Origin: Ophioceras dolichostomum
Taxonomy: Eukaryota; Ascomycota; Sordariomycetes; Magnaporthales; Ophioceraceae
DNA: 64,000 bases
Assembly: GCA_003049485.1 (NCBI GenBank)
Contig: PYST01000139.1
Location: 32,265-96,264, forward strand
Reading direction: 5' to 3'
Shown here: positions 42,071-52,159 of the stretch, in pieces
How positions within the stretch are numbered: the stretch's first letter is position 1
Layout: every line of letters begins with the position of its first letter
Notes under the pieces: model-generated
Told to the model about the DNA's origin: nothing
Databases searched by the model: none
Seen by the model: the letters and a program-made list of their open reading frames with translations, nothing else
Translations under genes and position numbers: made by a program

Positions 42071-42913
42071 ATGCCTTCGAAGCAGCTTCTCCCCGAGAAC
42101 ACACCGCCTGCAGCGGCGCCGCTACGGGTGGCTGGGAAACCTAGTGCTGCTGCTGTTGCAGCATTTGCCCCCTCTGCATCAGCCTCAGCAGCACGCGCGA
42201 GGGAGAATCAGCGCGCCTCGCGAGCTCGCCGACGAGAGCTCGTCGAGTCGCTGCGCAGCCGCATCGACGAATACGAGCGTCGCGGCGTGCAGGCCACGCT
42301 GGAGATGCAGCAGGCTGCCCGCGCCGTCGCGCAGGAGAACCGCCGCCTGCGCGCCCTTCTAGCCCATCACGGCATCCCAGAGGCAGAGGTCCAACGCTTC
42401 CTTCTGGGCGACAGCGACAGCCCGCAGTCCGCTACCAGCCCGTCAATGGCCGCCGAACTGGCGACTCCCACTGCAGCAAGTCTCGACGTCTGTCGCACAC
42501 CTCCAGTCGAGCCGCGAGGGCGATGCGGCCCAACATCAGTTTCATCGGTCCCTTCCACGGCACGAGGTTTCGAGATCCCCGTCACAGATGACGCAGGGCA
42601 GGCCGTCTCGTGTTGCGGACGAAAAGCCCCGCAAAGTACATGTGGCAGTGGCACTCAACAGACGGCATCTAATTGCACAGCAAAGTCGGCGCCACCGGCA
42701 CCGGAACCCCCTCCTCCACAGACGGTCGTCACACACTTACAACCCCTCGAAAGCGCGCTAGAGACAGACTGTGATAAGGCCGCCACTATCCTCGCAGAAA
42801 TTCAGGGACACAGCGATCTCCAGCTCGCGAGACAGGCGCTGGGGTGCGAGGGATCAGGTCCGTGCAGCGCGAAGAACATGCGGGTGCTCGAGCTGCTCAA
42901 CGACGTAACATGA
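42071..42913 (+). CDS. bZIP transcription factor, cysteine-rich C-terminal half
   Basis: Nuclear DNA-binding regulator, 280 aa, single exon. The start was chosen at the ATG at 42071; the frame is open further 5' but without an ATG. Basic region about residues 42-56 (RARENQRASRARRREL), followed by a long amphipathic heptad region (LVESLRSRI ... ENRRLRALLAHHGI). HHGIPEAEVQRFL after the zipper is typical of a fungal bZIP group. The rest is Ser/Pro/Thr-rich and holds nine cysteines, including SCCGRK, TCGSG, NCTAK, DCDKA and GCEGSGPC, unusual for a low-complexity tail and suggestive of metal(loid) or redox sensing. It is convergent with the ACR3 transporter (293 bp apart). That is reminiscent of yeast Yap8/Arr1 next to ARR3, though its basic region is not the Yap type. 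Confidence 0.85.
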   Translation: MPSKQLLPENTPPAAAPLRVAGKPSAAAVAAFAPSASASAARARENQRASRARRRELVESLRSRIDEYERRGVQATLEMQQAARAVAQENRRLRALLAHHGIPEAEVQRFLLGDSDSPQSATSPSMAAELATPTAASLDVCRTPPVEPRGRCGPTSVSSVPSTARGFEIPVTDDAGQAVSCCGRKAPQSTCGSGTQQTASNCTAKSAPPAPEPPPPQTVVTHLQPLESALETDCDKAATILAEIQGHSDLQLARQALGCEGSGPCSAKNMRVLELLNDVT

Positions 42914-43206
42914 TGCGACTGCGACGCCATTGCTAGAATGAGGGCGAGAATGTAAGAGACCCAACTAACAATGTCTGGTGGTGATCACGCTGACTCGCGG
43001 CTTGTTTTCTCACAGTCGAAGTAGCCGCGATTATTACCCCCATTGTCCATTAATAATAATATGCCTACGCCCAACACCAGCTCTTCCACTCATACCAGAC
43101 AAGTCCAAGCAGCAGCTGGGTAGCCGACTAGCCGATCTCCCAACCCAACCCCCAACATAGAACACATCTCCGGCCTCCCCATCCCCCCCCCCCCTCTCAA
43201 CATTCC

Positions 43207-44907
43207 CTACTCTCTCCACTTCCACCTCCTCCCCAACACCCTCACGAGGTACACCAGCCCCAACAAAACCGGCACTTCGATTAGGGGCCCCACAGTCGCC
43301 GCCAGCGCCTGGTCGCTCTCGGGCCCGTACGTGGCGACGGCGACGGCGATGGCCAGCTCGAAGTTGTTGCTCGCGGCCGTGAAGCTCTGCGTGGCCGCGA
43401 GGCCGTACCCGAAGCCCAGCCTGCGGCACACCCACAGCGTCACTGAGAACACGAACAAGAAATACACGGTCAACGGGGCCGCGACGCGCACGACCGACAC
43501 GATCTGGTGGACGACCTGCCGGCCCTGCGACGCGAAGAGCACCAGCACCGTGTACAGCAGGCCGACGAGCGAAAGGGGCGAGACCGCTCGCAGGAACACT
43601 CGGTCGAACCAGGAGGGGCCCGCGGTCGTGCGCAGGAGGAGCCGGGTGAGGATCGCGGCGCCGAGGGGGATGCCCAGGAAGACGCCCACGCTGGTGGCCA
43701 CGACGGTGTAGGAGACGTCTTGGCTTTGCTGCGTGGAGGGCGAAGAGGAGGAGTCGCCGCTGATGATGCGGATGAAGAGGATCGCGAGGGGGGCGAAGAG
43801 GACCATCTGCAGGATTGAGTTGACGGCCACGAGGATGGCGCAGTACTCGCCGTCGCCGCCTGCTAGGTTGGTCCAGATGAGGACCTGTGAGGAGAAAGAC
43901 GGAAACAAGGAGGATGAAGTCAGCGGCTATTCACCAGAGTCGCTACGGAAATTGGGCAAGATCTTTTGATGATGACAAGCAAAATACGTACCATAGCGAT
44001 ACATCGCCCCAACCCGACTAAGATCAAGCCAACGCGCAACTCTTCCTTGTCAGGGAGGAAAGCCCACGCCAGCCCCAGCTACTTCTCCGGAACACATCAT
44101 CGGTCAGCTGTGAACACACAAGACGAAGATTCTCCAACTTGGTCAGGATGAGAGGAGGGAGGGACGAATTCATACCATCAAAAACGGAGCTACGATCCAG
44201 TTCACGAACACGCTGAACCCGATCTGCTTCCACAGGCCGCGGTGGGCGAACAGCTCGTGGAGGGACTCGTACCGGACCTTGCAGAGGATCGGGTACATCA
44301 TCACCAGGAGGCCGACGGCTGCGAGTGATGAACGAGGGAGGGAGGGTACTCTGCGTCAGTAAAAACACACGTCGTTACAGGGGTCAGGACTATTCATCAT
44401 CACGCTCCAGCCCATACCGGAACTTCGTCAGAAATAAGACGGCGCTGGCTGGCTGGCTAGATGAACAGATGGATGACGGGTGTTTCGAACAGAACAAGAA
44501 AACAAGCTACAAGCTCCCTACTACGTACCTATCGGTACCGACACGCCCGCGAACTTCCCCTTCTGCAGCGCGGGCGCCGTCTCCGGGACGAAGTTACCGA
44601 GCAGCACGCCGACGACCATGGCGAGGAAGATCCACAGGGCGAGGAGGCGGTCCGTCCAGCCTAGGGACTTGAACGCCGACGGCGTCTTCTCGGAAGAGGA
44701 GGAGCCGCCGCCGCCTCCTCCTTCGTCGCCTGGGGCGGCTGGGGTGGTGGTGGCGGCGGCTACGGCCTCCTCGTCGACGGCGTCGTTTCCGCCGCCGAAG
44801 TTTTTGCTCCCGGGCCTACGATCGTCATCTTCATGATCGGGAGTGGTTTGGCCTCGAGAGGTCGAGAGGTCCGGGTCTTGTGAAAGGGATGGTGGTGGTA
44901 TTATCAT
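43207..44907 (-). CDS. ACR3: Arsenite efflux transporter, ACR3 family
   Basis: Plasma-membrane carrier of the BART superfamily that expels arsenite. Four exons, 44907-44529, 44318-44176, 44078-43992 and 43884-43207, join in frame to 428 aa. Donors are GTACGT, GTATGA, GTACGT and acceptors CAG/TAG. The N-terminal 85 residues are a hydrophilic, Gly/Ser-rich cytosolic extension. Ten membrane segments begin at LGWTDRLLALWIFLAMVVG. Diagnostic blocks: GNFVP, VGLLVMMYPILCKVRYE, WIVAPFLM, GLGRCIAM with the essential Cys (about 200), VLIWTNLAGGDGEYCAILVAVNSILQM, and SNNFELAIA with the conserved Glu (about 379). It is convergent with the cysteine-rich bZIP gene and divergent from the unknown gene at 45681. 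Confidence 0.96.
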
Positions 44908-45680
44908 GATGGGCGGCGAGGGCAGCCCATCCCATCACAAAACAAACGCAAGACAAACAGAAAACTTATGATCGCTATAACTTGAAAGAATCCAGAGCTC
45001 TCTGGTTCAGACTCTTTCCCGGGGAGGGTAGTAGGGACTTTCCATGTTTATTTGTATCTCGTTGGTAACGGCGCGAGCGAGAGAGTTCGCTGTGAGCCAA
45101 GCCAAGCTTTTTGGAGAGGCCAATGAACAGGGACCAATCACGTTCAAGCAGTGACATATTTTTTTTTCCTTCTCCCCCATCCCACCTGCACTTGGGGCGG
45201 GGCGACCCGGCGCTGCGCCCACTCTGCATACCAAGCCCACATCGAACATTCCAGTCAGTGAATTAATTCCGCTTTCCACTAAAATCTGCAGGGCGTCCGT
45301 CACCAGTGGGGGAAGAGGGAGGGGAACGGGGAGGGAACCTTGAGGGGCAGAGCCCCGGCGCCCAGAACCGTAGGTCTCGCCCTTTTCCGTTTTGGGTAAT
45401 TTGGGGATATGTCATCGTTTCTGGTGGGCGGCATTGGTGGAGAAGCTGTCTGAACTCTGAAGCTGTCAATGTCCTTTTTCGGGTTGCAGTTGGTGCCTGG
45501 AGGAATCTGTACCTGTGGTTGGTCGCCTCACCTCCTGTCATGCTGTGCACCCACTGACTCAGAGGGGATTTGGGCTCCCATGGAACGGAGAAGGGCGTCA
45601 GTAGGTATAAACTTGAGCTTCCAGAGCTTCAGCTAGCTTGGGCGTTCTTCCCCTCCACTATCTCCCCCACGGAGAGCACA
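44908..45680. promoter_or_regulatory. Shared divergent promoter, ACR3 / unknown gene
   Basis: 773 bp between two divergent starts. A CCAAT box lies near 45132. No perfect copy of the yeast Yap8 half-site arrangement was seen. Confidence 0.35.
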
Positions 45681-46628
45681 ATGGCCGACCTCACCCCTGT
45701 CGAGCAGAGTGATTCCAAGGCCCCCTCGCCACTCGCAGTGCTTGGTCCTCTGACCCTACCCAATCACCCGCCGCTGCTCACCGCCGTCAAGAAAGAGCTA
45801 ACCTACTCCTGGTTCGGTCTCTTCGACCTCTCCACCCTCTCCGAATCAGTGAGCTCGTTCGTCGCCTCAAACTCGGATGCCGCTACCACTACCGCCGCTG
45901 CCGCCTCTGCCCTCTCCTCCGCGGCGACGGCCGGCGACATCGACACCACCACCCCTGCACCACCTACACCACCATCGCCTCTGAAGCGCGTCTTCACAGA
46001 CTTCCTCTCTCTCTCCTCTCAAGACTGTGCCTCAACCGTCCACCCGGCCGCCCAAGCCCGCATCACGCAAGCATGCTGGCTGACCGTCCGGATGTGGAAG
46101 CCCACGTCCCAATACGTCGTCCCGCGCTGGCACCGCGACGGGCGCATGTTCCCCTGCTCTTGCACCGATCCTCCCTCAACTTCTTTTGCCGCTTCCTCGC
46201 CCACCTCCTCCACCAACGCGGCTCCTCTGAGACCCAAACCTAAGGGCTTTAACATCCCCCAGCGCCACCACGCCAAGTACGCCATCGCCCTCCTCGGCCG
46301 GCCGACACGCGTGCTCGCGCAGCCCAACGCGCTCGTCGACTCCGTGCTCAACGAAGTCCTCGCCGCGTGGCGGAGGGGCGAGATCGCAGACGAGGAGGAG
46401 GGGAGGCGCGAAGAGGCCGAGCGACTTCGCGGCCAGGAGGAGGTGGTGCTGGAGGAAGGAGACGTGCTGCGGTTCTCGTGGGGTCAGGAGGACTCACCTG
46501 TGCATTCTGAGCCGGACTGCGTAGGAACGGATAGGGTGTTTGTAAGCGTGCTGTATGGGACGGAGGAGGAGATCAGGGCTATGGCGGAGTTTCGAGGGGA
46601 GAGGTTTGGGGTTGTTGATGTTGAATAG
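45681..46628 (+). CDS. Protein of unknown function with YVVPRWHRDG motif
   Basis: Single exon of 315 aa, starting at the ATG at 45681; the frame is open upstream without an ATG. Conserved-looking blocks: SWFGLFDLSTL, KRVFTDFLSLSSQDC, QACWLTVRMW, SQYVVPRWHRDGRMF, and KYAIALLGRPTRVL, joined by Ala/Thr/Ser/Pro-rich linkers. The C-terminal half is acidic and helical (EEEGRREEAERLRGQEE). The final part gives FVSVLYGTEEEIRAMAEFRGERFG. The PRWHRDG stretch resembles the His-x-Asp metal-binding turn of cupin or 2-oxoglutarate dioxygenase folds, followed by strand-like YAIALLG, but this is inference. No signal peptide or membrane segment is seen. Confidence 0.72.
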   Translation: MADLTPVEQSDSKAPSPLAVLGPLTLPNHPPLLTAVKKELTYSWFGLFDLSTLSESVSSFVASNSDAATTTAAAASALSSAATAGDIDTTTPAPPTPPSPLKRVFTDFLSLSSQDCASTVHPAAQARITQACWLTVRMWKPTSQYVVPRWHRDGRMFPCSCTDPPSTSFAASSPTSSTNAAPLRPKPKGFNIPQRHHAKYAIALLGRPTRVLAQPNALVDSVLNEVLAAWRRGEIADEEEGRREEAERLRGQEEVVLEEGDVLRFSWGQEDSPVHSEPDCVGTDRVFVSVLYGTEEEIRAMAEFRGERFGVVDVE

Positions 46629-47081
46629 GGAGGTAGGTAGGTGGTAGGTAAGTGGGAGCTATAGGCTGATGAGTTGATTCGTCTATTCTGGTGAACCCGT
46701 TGAACTGGGAGATCTTGGCTCAACGGGCGACAGCAGCTATTTTGGATGGTCGACGTGCGGGTTCCAAGCGGAGGGGAGGCTGGCTCACTGGGGTTAGCAC
46801 GAGGTGGGTGGGTAGGTGCCTTGGTCAAAGAAAGAAGCCATAACTTCGCTTCGTGTTCAGATTGCAAAAGAATAAAAACAAACGCGACATACGCTTGGCA
46901 GGGACGCTTTTACGACTTTCGATCTATATAGCACCATGTATGACCCAAAACGATGCTGCACCGATATTAGAGAGGCGTAAAAGTCCAACAAAGCGAAACT
47001 TCACGTCAGTTCCAGTCCAGTCGGCCGTCACGATTCGACTCTAGGCTGGACTTATCCCTCCAATCTTTTGCTGGCGCCGAC
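46629..47081. other. Convergent intergenic region, no gene seen
   Basis: 3' flanks of the two adjacent genes; nothing else. Confidence 0.4.
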
Positions 47082-48005
47082 TTAAAGAAGTGACTTCCTC
47101 GTTGTCGCCCCCGTCTCGTCAGCCACCTTCAAGATCTCCGTGACGACGGCCTGCACGTCGCCGCCCTTGATGACGATGCGGTGGTCGCCGTCCCACTCGA
47201 CCAGCTTCGTCGTGCCCTTCTCGCAGTACTCCTCTAGCAGGCGACGGTGCAGTCCCAGGCCGACATCCTTCAGGCCGTGGATATGCACTGTCGGTATCCG
47301 TAGCACATGTCTCCGTCCAGCAGCACCTGTGCCGCCGCTGCTGCCGCCATCGTCTTCCCTGTCTGCCCAGTCCGTGAACTCCGCCCCGATACCCGACGCG
47401 TCCTGTACGCCTTTTATATACCCCATCCTCTGATCCAAACAAACCATCGGCGCTCGCCCGGCCATGATGACCCCAAACCGCCACCGCACATCATAACCAT
47501 CGTCACCACCACCCGTCGTCCCCTTCGTCTCCCCATCCCCACTCCCATTCTCCCACTCCTTCTGGTCCTCAACAACCTGCTGCGCAAGCAACAAACTAGC
47601 CACAATCTTCGCCCCCTGACTGAACCCCAACAAGCCCATCCACTCCCCGTCCGCGCCCGTCGCGTCGTCGTCCTCCATCGCCGTGCGCAGTTGGAACTTG
47701 ATTTCTTCGGATGCCGTCTCGGCGTCGACGGGGCGGTGCTCGGGCAGCCAGCGCAGCCAGCGCCGGAACGGCCCATGGTCGCCGTACACGGAAGCGACGG
47801 CCGGGTGCGGCGGGCAGATGAAGGGCGCATCGGCGAAGACGAGCCGGAAGTGGGAGGCGAGCCGGCTGGTGAGGGCGCGGCATTGTAGGCAGAAGATGTC
47901 GGCGTTCACGCCGCCGCCGTGCAGGCAGAGGATTCGGGGGTGGTGGAGCGTGGGGTCTAGGGCTGGAGGGTTCGCGTTCGCGTTTGTCGCTGCCGTGGGG
48001 GCCAT
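47082..48005 (-). CDS. FSH1-family serine hydrolase
   Basis: Alpha/beta hydrolase of the FSH1 family (which includes the citrinin CitA and lovastatin LovG type thioesterase-like enzymes). Single exon, 307 aa from the ATG at 48005. The frame is open upstream without an ATG. Blocks: RILCLHGGGVNADIF (oxyanion region, about 24-38), FADAPFICPP, nucleophile elbow LLGFSQGAKIVASLLLAQ with Ser at about 129, WRFGVIMAGRAP, PTVHIHGLKDVG with the acidic residue, and EWDGDHRIV with the catalytic His. An insert of about 30 residues rich in Gly/Asp/Thr follows the elbow. No signal peptide. Likely cytosolic. No biosynthetic backbone gene is nearby, so its substrate is unknown. Confidence 0.9.
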   Translation of the reverse strand: MAPTAATNANANPPALDPTLHHPRILCLHGGGVNADIFCLQCRALTSRLASHFRLVFADAPFICPPHPAVASVYGDHGPFRRWLRWLPEHRPVDAETASEEIKFQLRTAMEDDDATGADGEWMGLLGFSQGAKIVASLLLAQQVVEDQKEWENGSGDGETKGTTGGGDDGYDVRWRFGVIMAGRAPMVCLDQRMGYIKGVQDASGIGAEFTDWADREDDGGSSGGTGAAGRRHVLRIPTVHIHGLKDVGLGLHRRLLEEYCEKGTTKLVEWDGDHRIVIKGGDVQAVVTEILKVADETGATTRKSLL

Positions 48006-49444
48006 CACCCCCGGCTCTGTCCTGTCCTGTGCTGTTCTGTCCGCCTGGCTTGCTCGCTGGCTGGATGGCTTGGGATACAAGGTTTCAGAGACGGTGGGGG
48101 GTGGGTGCCTGTCTAACTACTGCCCGCCTTGCGCCAATGGGGGTTGTTTATCTGTTTATCTCGTCTCGTTTGGCTGCACGTTCACCGGCTTGATTGGAAG
48201 TCGTGGTCGGTGCTGCGATAATGTGAGGATACGAGTTTATAGGCACCGAGACTCGGGGGCTAGGGGCGGCGATTGTTGCAGAACAGGATTCAATGACGAA
48301 CGAAGACAGCATTAGCAACCAAGGCGAAGAAGGGGCCCTCTCGTTCTTAAGAAAGCCAGGAACATAGGTCGGCGCCATTATTTCGGCGGAGGAGCCCCTC
48401 CCTTCCGGACGCTTGTCCGGACCTCCGATGTGGGCTGACATCGAAGTGGCGGCCTAGTACTCCTACAAGCTAGGAGCCAGCCAGCCAGCCGGTCATGCCG
48501 ACCGATCGCGAGAGAGTGAGCCCGCCCTGTCAGTCGGTCGGTCTTAGCTGTGCCGAACACGAAGAGTAGGAGTAGACAAAAAGAAACAGGACAAGAGCTC
48601 GGTAAATATGAAGTTGCACCAGCCTGCGGGCCATCTGGTGGCAGGCGGGAGCCATTTGCCGACGAATATTCATCAGGCAAGCTCGGAGGGCAACAGAAGC
48701 CTCTGACAATCCGATGACGGCTGATTGACCGAGCCGTGCAGGAGCTGTGCAGGCTGCATGCATGCAAAGATGCCACAGAATGCAACGGTCTGTGGTAGGA
48801 TTCAGCCCGTCCCACCTGCCTAGGAGTCGTATTGTAGCTTCACGCAGCTCACCGTCCGAGCTCTCTCTCTCTTCGTCTCAGAAACCATTGCTGGGGGCAT
48901 TTTAAGACCATCGTGAAAGACAGCGTGTGTGCAAGAATGTGTGATCTTTTTGCCTGGCATCTTCACGACCCAGAGTGGTGGGCCCAAAAAAGCGGTCGCT
49001 GTTTTCGTAACCCTGGCAAAAGTCCCGAATGATTGGCTCGGAGCGGCAGATGGGCGGGCATGGCGGGGTGGCACTAGGGGTCCCTTTTGCGGGCGTGGTG
49101 GGGTACAAGTCAAGTTACTGCATGAAGGCGCCATTCCGAAATAGGAAATGAGTAAACAAAGCACCACACACAAGCACAGAGACTGATGGCAACTGGCGTG
49201 AAAGGTTGTGAAGGACCACAAGACCTGTGGAGGAACGCGAAGACTATTAAAAAGGAGGAATGACCTTGCTGTCTGCCTGTTCGAGCAATGTTTACTTTTG
49301 GATCTCAAGACTGCGAATATTGAGAAACCTGTTTTTCGTCAGTCCCCTCTGGCACCTGGTTTCTTTCTACCTCATCACTCCGATCTCCAGACCAGCACAT
49401 CGAATTTACAACTTACAGCAGACTATAGCTCTATAACCGCCAAA
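48006..49444. other. Divergent intergenic region, no gene seen
   Basis: Promoters of the hydrolase and of the AT-hook gene. The last 90 nt before 49445 are a C/T/A-rich leader. Confidence 0.4.
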
Positions 49445-52159
49445 ATGCCTGGAGACATCAGCATACCAATCGCGCTTCGGAGGACGCGTCGCGCCAGCTC
49501 CGGCCCAGTCAACAATGTCGAGTCGTCGCCATATGCTGGTGCTGCTCAACCTTCAGATACACCCTTGCAGGGTGAGGCACCATGCACTTCGACGCCCAGG
49601 AAGCGCGGTCGACCGCGCAAGAAGGTCCGCTTCTCTGACCCAGGTCCCTCGATGGGATCAAGACTTCCAGACAACCTGTCATCCTCGACGGGGCTCACTC
49701 CCATGATCCGCCGGACATCTGTATCTGTGTCCTCGTCCTCCAAGACCCCATCACGACGGCGACACTCAACCCCTGCCCGGTCATCTTCATCCAAGAGCGG
49801 GCTGGATCTAAGCATCAACCCCGATAGCCCTGGCGCGTCGTCCCCCTTTGGTGTGGATGTTCTCCTCTTCCCGCTACGTCAGGTGCTTGACGGGCGCGTC
49901 AAGCGCCGCATCCGACGCAACGGGCTGAGCGAGGAGATGAACGCCATCCAGTCAGAAAAGAAGCGTCGCGCAGCAGAGACGAGGGCGGAGATCCAGTCAC
50001 TAAAGGACCAGCTCGCCGCCAAGGACGCCGAGATCGCACAGCTGCAGGAGGTACAGCAGCAGCAGCAGCAAGTCCAGCAACAACAACAACAACAACGCCA
50101 ACAAGAGCAGCAACAGCCGATGGAAGGCGACGAATTCGATCCAGACGACACCATGATCGGCGATACGGAGCGCATATTCGAACTCCAGCAAGAGATCACC
50201 GAGCTTAGGCGGCAGCTCGCCAACCGATCCGGCGTTGAAGCGGACCCGACCTCAAGCCCTGTGGTCAACTGGACCATGGCAGCCAGGGATCCGTTCGCGA
50301 GCGACTATACTATGCTCGACACTCTGGACTTTGAAGACGATGACGACGACGGAGAGCACTTCGGCGAGGCCACCATGGCGGACCTGCAATGCAGTACACC
50401 GTCCCGCAGGAGCCGTCGCAGGTCCGCCAACGTGGATGAGGCGAGTGGCTCCGGCGCAGGATCATTCCTGACCCCTCCAGCCACCAGTCCAGTTGCCGGT
50501 CCTGGGCTGTCCGGCACGGGGTTAATGGCGCCCATGACGCCCAGCTCGCTCCGGTTCTCGACCACACCCCGCTCAGCGGGGAGGCACGCTGGTGTCCAGG
50601 CCGACATACCCGACGCCTCAAAGCAGCAGCTCGAAGACGAGCTCGCGTCCCTCCAACTCGAGATCTGCAAGCTCACCACGACGCTGCAGTCCTACCAGGC
50701 CCTGACCGACCGCATCTCCGCACAAGTCGCGCCGTTCGAGCCCTCGTCACTCTTCTCCCCAACATCTCTTTCAGCCTCAGCCCCAGACCAAACCATCGAG
50801 CCCCGCCTCACCACAATCCTCACATCCCTCTCCGACCGCACCGCCGCCCTTTTGTCTCTTTCCACCTCCCTCTCATCCCTCGGCTTCCCAGGCTCCGACG
50901 CCTCCGAAATCGTCACCTCCCTCTCCACCTCCTTCCGCGCCGCCCGCCTCGAGCTCGAGTACCTAACCCCCGGCGAGGTGACCCTCCCCCTGACCTCCGC
51001 AGGCGCCGCCACGCTCGACCTCCTCCTACAGCGGCTGCGCGACCTCTCCCGGCGCGCCAAGGAGGATGAGGCCTCCATCGACGAGTACCACGCGCAGGAG
51101 CTATCGTTACGGCAGCAGCTCTCCGCGCGAGTCGACCTCGCGGACCAGCTCGGCGCCGAGGCCGCGAAGCTGCGGAAGGAGGCCGATGAAAAGGACGCGC
51201 GCATCGTCGAGCTACAGGTCGGGCTAGAGAGGCTCAAGGGCGCGGCTGCCAGCTACGCGCGTGACGTGAAGGAGCTGGAGAAGCTAGTCGAAAAAGTCGA
51301 AGGGCAGAGGGTGGAGGCGCTGGCGGAGTGCGAGAAGACCATGCAGCAGAAATCCTGGGAAGAGCAAGAAAAACAGGATGCTGCTGCGAAGGCCGCCCAA
51401 GACACCGCCGCCGCCGCACTCGCAGACCTCGAGGACAAACTCGCCGCGGCGCTAAAGGAGGCAGGCGAGCTGCGCGTCAACCTGGCGCACGCCGAGGCCG
51501 CTCGGGCCGAGGACGCCGCGGGGCATTCGGCTGCCACAAAAAAGCTGAACGGCGCGCACGGCAGGGCGCTCGCGCTCAGGGACGCGAGGGTGACGGAGCT
51601 GAGGGGCGAGGTGGAGCGCGTGAACGAGGCGCTGAGGGCGGCGCACGAGACGGCGAGGGGGTTGCGGGTCGAGAAGGGCGCATTGGAGGCGAAGATCGGG
51701 AGGGAGAGGGACGCTGCGAAGACGGCGGTTGATGGGATGAAGGCTGAGCTAGAGAGGGTTGTGCGGATGAGCCAGGAGTATTTGGCTGCTGCGGCGACGC
51801 CGAGGAAGGGCCAGGATAGGGGCCAGGGGGAAATCGGTGCTACGCCGTCTAAGGTTAGGCGGGCGAGTCGGGGTGGTGGCGGCATTGGCGGTGCGGTTGC
51901 GACTGCGGCTTCGGATGGGGAGAGGAAGGACGGAATGCCGGTTACTGTTGCTCGGCCAGGTGGGATGTTTGATCCCGCGTTGGCGAGGAAGAGGCGGAGT
52001 AGTGGTGGCGGCAGCAAGGTTGATGATGGTGGGGACAAGAGCGTTGCCGTTGCTGATGCCGCTGTTGCTAATGCCGCGTCCACCTCGTCGAAGGGGAAGA
52101 AGCGCAGGAGGTATGACAGTGGACTGGGATTCTTGGATGAAGAGGAGGTGGATGTTTGA
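49445..52159 (+). CDS. AT-hook and coiled-coil nuclear protein
   Basis: Single exon of 904 aa, starting at the ATG at 49445 directly after a typical leader; upstream open frame lacks an ATG. Residues about 50-66 hold an AT hook (RKRGRPRKKVRFSDPG), followed by Ser-rich, probably phosphorylated sequence. FPLRQVLDGRVKRRIRRNGLSEEMNAI is a conserved-looking block around residues 143-170. A coiled coil follows, interrupted by a Gln-rich stretch encoded by CAG/CAA repeats (50057-50120), then an acidic linker. From about residue 395 to 780 there are long heptad-rich coiled coils (QQLEDELASLQLEICKL, QLGAEAAKLRKEADEKDARI). The tail is basic (KKRRRYDSG). It probably acts as a chromatin or spindle scaffold in the nucleus; the exact function is not recognised. 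Confidence 0.8.
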   Translation: MPGDISIPIALRRTRRASSGPVNNVESSPYAGAAQPSDTPLQGEAPCTSTPRKRGRPRKKVRFSDPGPSMGSRLPDNLSSSTGLTPMIRRTSVSVSSSSKTPSRRRHSTPARSSSSKSGLDLSINPDSPGASSPFGVDVLLFPLRQVLDGRVKRRIRRNGLSEEMNAIQSEKKRRAAETRAEIQSLKDQLAAKDAEIAQLQEVQQQQQQVQQQQQQQRQQEQQQPMEGDEFDPDDTMIGDTERIFELQQEITELRRQLANRSGVEADPTSSPVVNWTMAARDPFASDYTMLDTLDFEDDDDDGEHFGEATMADLQCSTPSRRSRRRSANVDEASGSGAGSFLTPPATSPVAGPGLSGTGLMAPMTPSSLRFSTTPRSAGRHAGVQADIPDASKQQLEDELASLQLEICKLTTTLQSYQALTDRISAQVAPFEPSSLFSPTSLSASAPDQTIEPRLTTILTSLSDRTAALLSLSTSLSSLGFPGSDASEIVTSLSTSFRAARLELEYLTPGEVTLPLTSAGAATLDLLLQRLRDLSRRAKEDEASIDEYHAQELSLRQQLSARVDLADQLGAEAAKLRKEADEKDARIVELQVGLERLKGAAASYARDVKELEKLVEKVEGQRVEALAECEKTMQQKSWEEQEKQDAAAKAAQDTAAAALADLEDKLAAALKEAGELRVNLAHAEAARAEDAAGHSAATKKLNGAHGRALALRDARVTELRGEVERVNEALRAAHETARGLRVEKGALEAKIGRERDAAKTAVDGMKAELERVVRMSQEYLAAAATPRKGQDRGQGEIGATPSKVRRASRGGGGIGGAVATAASDGERKDGMPVTVARPGGMFDPALARKRRSSGGGSKVDDGGDKSVAVADAAVANAASTSSKGKKRRRYDSGLGFLDEEEVDV
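50056..50121 (+). repeat. CAG/CAA trinucleotide repeat (poly-Gln)
   Basis: Coding microsatellite giving an imperfect poly-Gln run inside the AT-hook protein; likely polymorphic. Confidence 0.8.
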
